Below, piece after piece: positions 5,732 through 5,886 of a DNA stretch of 5,886 nt (the first letter of the stretch is position 1; every line of letters starts with the position of its first letter). The stretch covers positions 1-5,886 of the forward strand of contig JAFZRK010000189.1 in NCBI GenBank assembly GCA_017619905.1, given 5' to 3'. The notes beneath the pieces are model-generated. The model had not been told where the DNA came from, made no database searches, and saw only the letters and a list, made by a program, of their open reading frames with translations. The position numbers and the translations under genes are program-made. This DNA comes from Bacillota bacterium. GTDB lineage: Bacteria > Bacillota > Clostridia > Peptostreptococcales > Anaerovoracaceae.

Positions 5732-5886
5732 ATGATTACAGCAGAATACTACGAACTTAATAAAGACCGTATATACCTGTTCAACCAGGGCAGCTACCAG
5801 AACGCCTACGAGCTCATGGGAGCGCACCCTGCGGTGGAGGACGGGCAGGACGGCACGCGCTTCACCGTGTGGGTCCCCGGAGCTAA
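5732..5886 (+). CDS. glgB: 1,4-alpha-glucan branching enzyme (N-terminal fragment, runs off right edge)
   Basis: The glycogen branching enzyme cuts alpha-1,4 chains and rejoins them as alpha-1,6 branches in the cytoplasm. Only 51 complete codons are visible. The reading frame from the ATG at 5732 includes YLFNQGSYQNAYELMGAHP (residues 15-33) and TRFTVWVPGA at the right edge. These match the start of bacterial GlgB proteins, where an F(N/H)EGxxxxxYexLGAHP segment leads into the N-terminal CBM48 domain with GvrFaVWAPnA. The catalytic GH13 domain lies outside the window, so activity cannot be judged. It follows the mutase gene by 51 nt on the same strand, consistent with a glycogen operon that may continue with glgC, glgA or glgP. 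Another GH13 enzyme with a CBM48 domain is the main alternative, but the LFN-GxY-GAHP pattern favours GlgB. Confidence 0.85.
   Translation, partial: MITAEYYELNKDRIYLFNQGSYQNAYELMGAHPAVEDGQDGTRFTVWVPGA

Noticed and set aside
1..5886. Possible mobile element, CRISPR array, defence or toxin-antitoxin system, tRNA or riboswitch
   Set aside because: The sequence is almost fully occupied by six housekeeping genes; the largest gap is 92 bp and no repeats, transposase motifs, cloverleaf or riboswitch-like structure was seen.

Overview
The window is a compact, high-GC (roughly 55-60% by eye) bacterial chromosome segment with six housekeeping genes in two divergent groups and almost no spacer DNA. Strong AGGAG-type ribosome binding sites, a short PGI (427 aa) of the Bacillus type, a long (560 aa) PgcA-like phosphohexomutase and a DacF-like D,D-carboxypeptidase point to a Gram-positive, Firmicutes/Clostridia-like organism, perhaps an uncultured gut or anaerobic lineage. 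The genus cannot be told from the sequence. ATA (Ile) and AGG/AGA (Arg) codons are frequent in genes of both groups, so nothing looks recently acquired.

Left group, minus strand, read right to left from about 2630: rdgB (nucleotide pool sanitation, 2596 to 2015), then after 18 nt a D-alanyl-D-alanine carboxypeptidase (1996 to 662), then with zero spacing uvrC (661 to the left edge, only the first 220 codons present). The tight spacing argues for one transcript serving genome maintenance and peptidoglycan trimming.

Right group, plus strand: pgi (2689-3972), a phosphoglucomutase/phosphomannomutase (3998-5680) and the start of a glycogen branching enzyme, glgB (5732 to the right edge). Together these link fructose-6-phosphate to glucose-6-phosphate to glucose-1-phosphate and then to alpha-glucan, so the group looks like a glycogen synthesis/mobilisation operon. 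A small GC hairpin sits between the mutase and glgB.

The only true intergenic control region is the 92-bp AT-rich gap at 2597-2688. It carries two perfect TATAAT -10 elements in inverted orientation 10 bp apart, one facing each gene group, predicting almost coincident, mutually exclusive start sites. No mobile element, CRISPR array, RNA gene or defence system was seen. No undescribed biological system is evident; the most interesting points are the symmetric divergent promoter, active-site loop deviations in the mutase, and the transmembrane-anchored carboxypeptidase.
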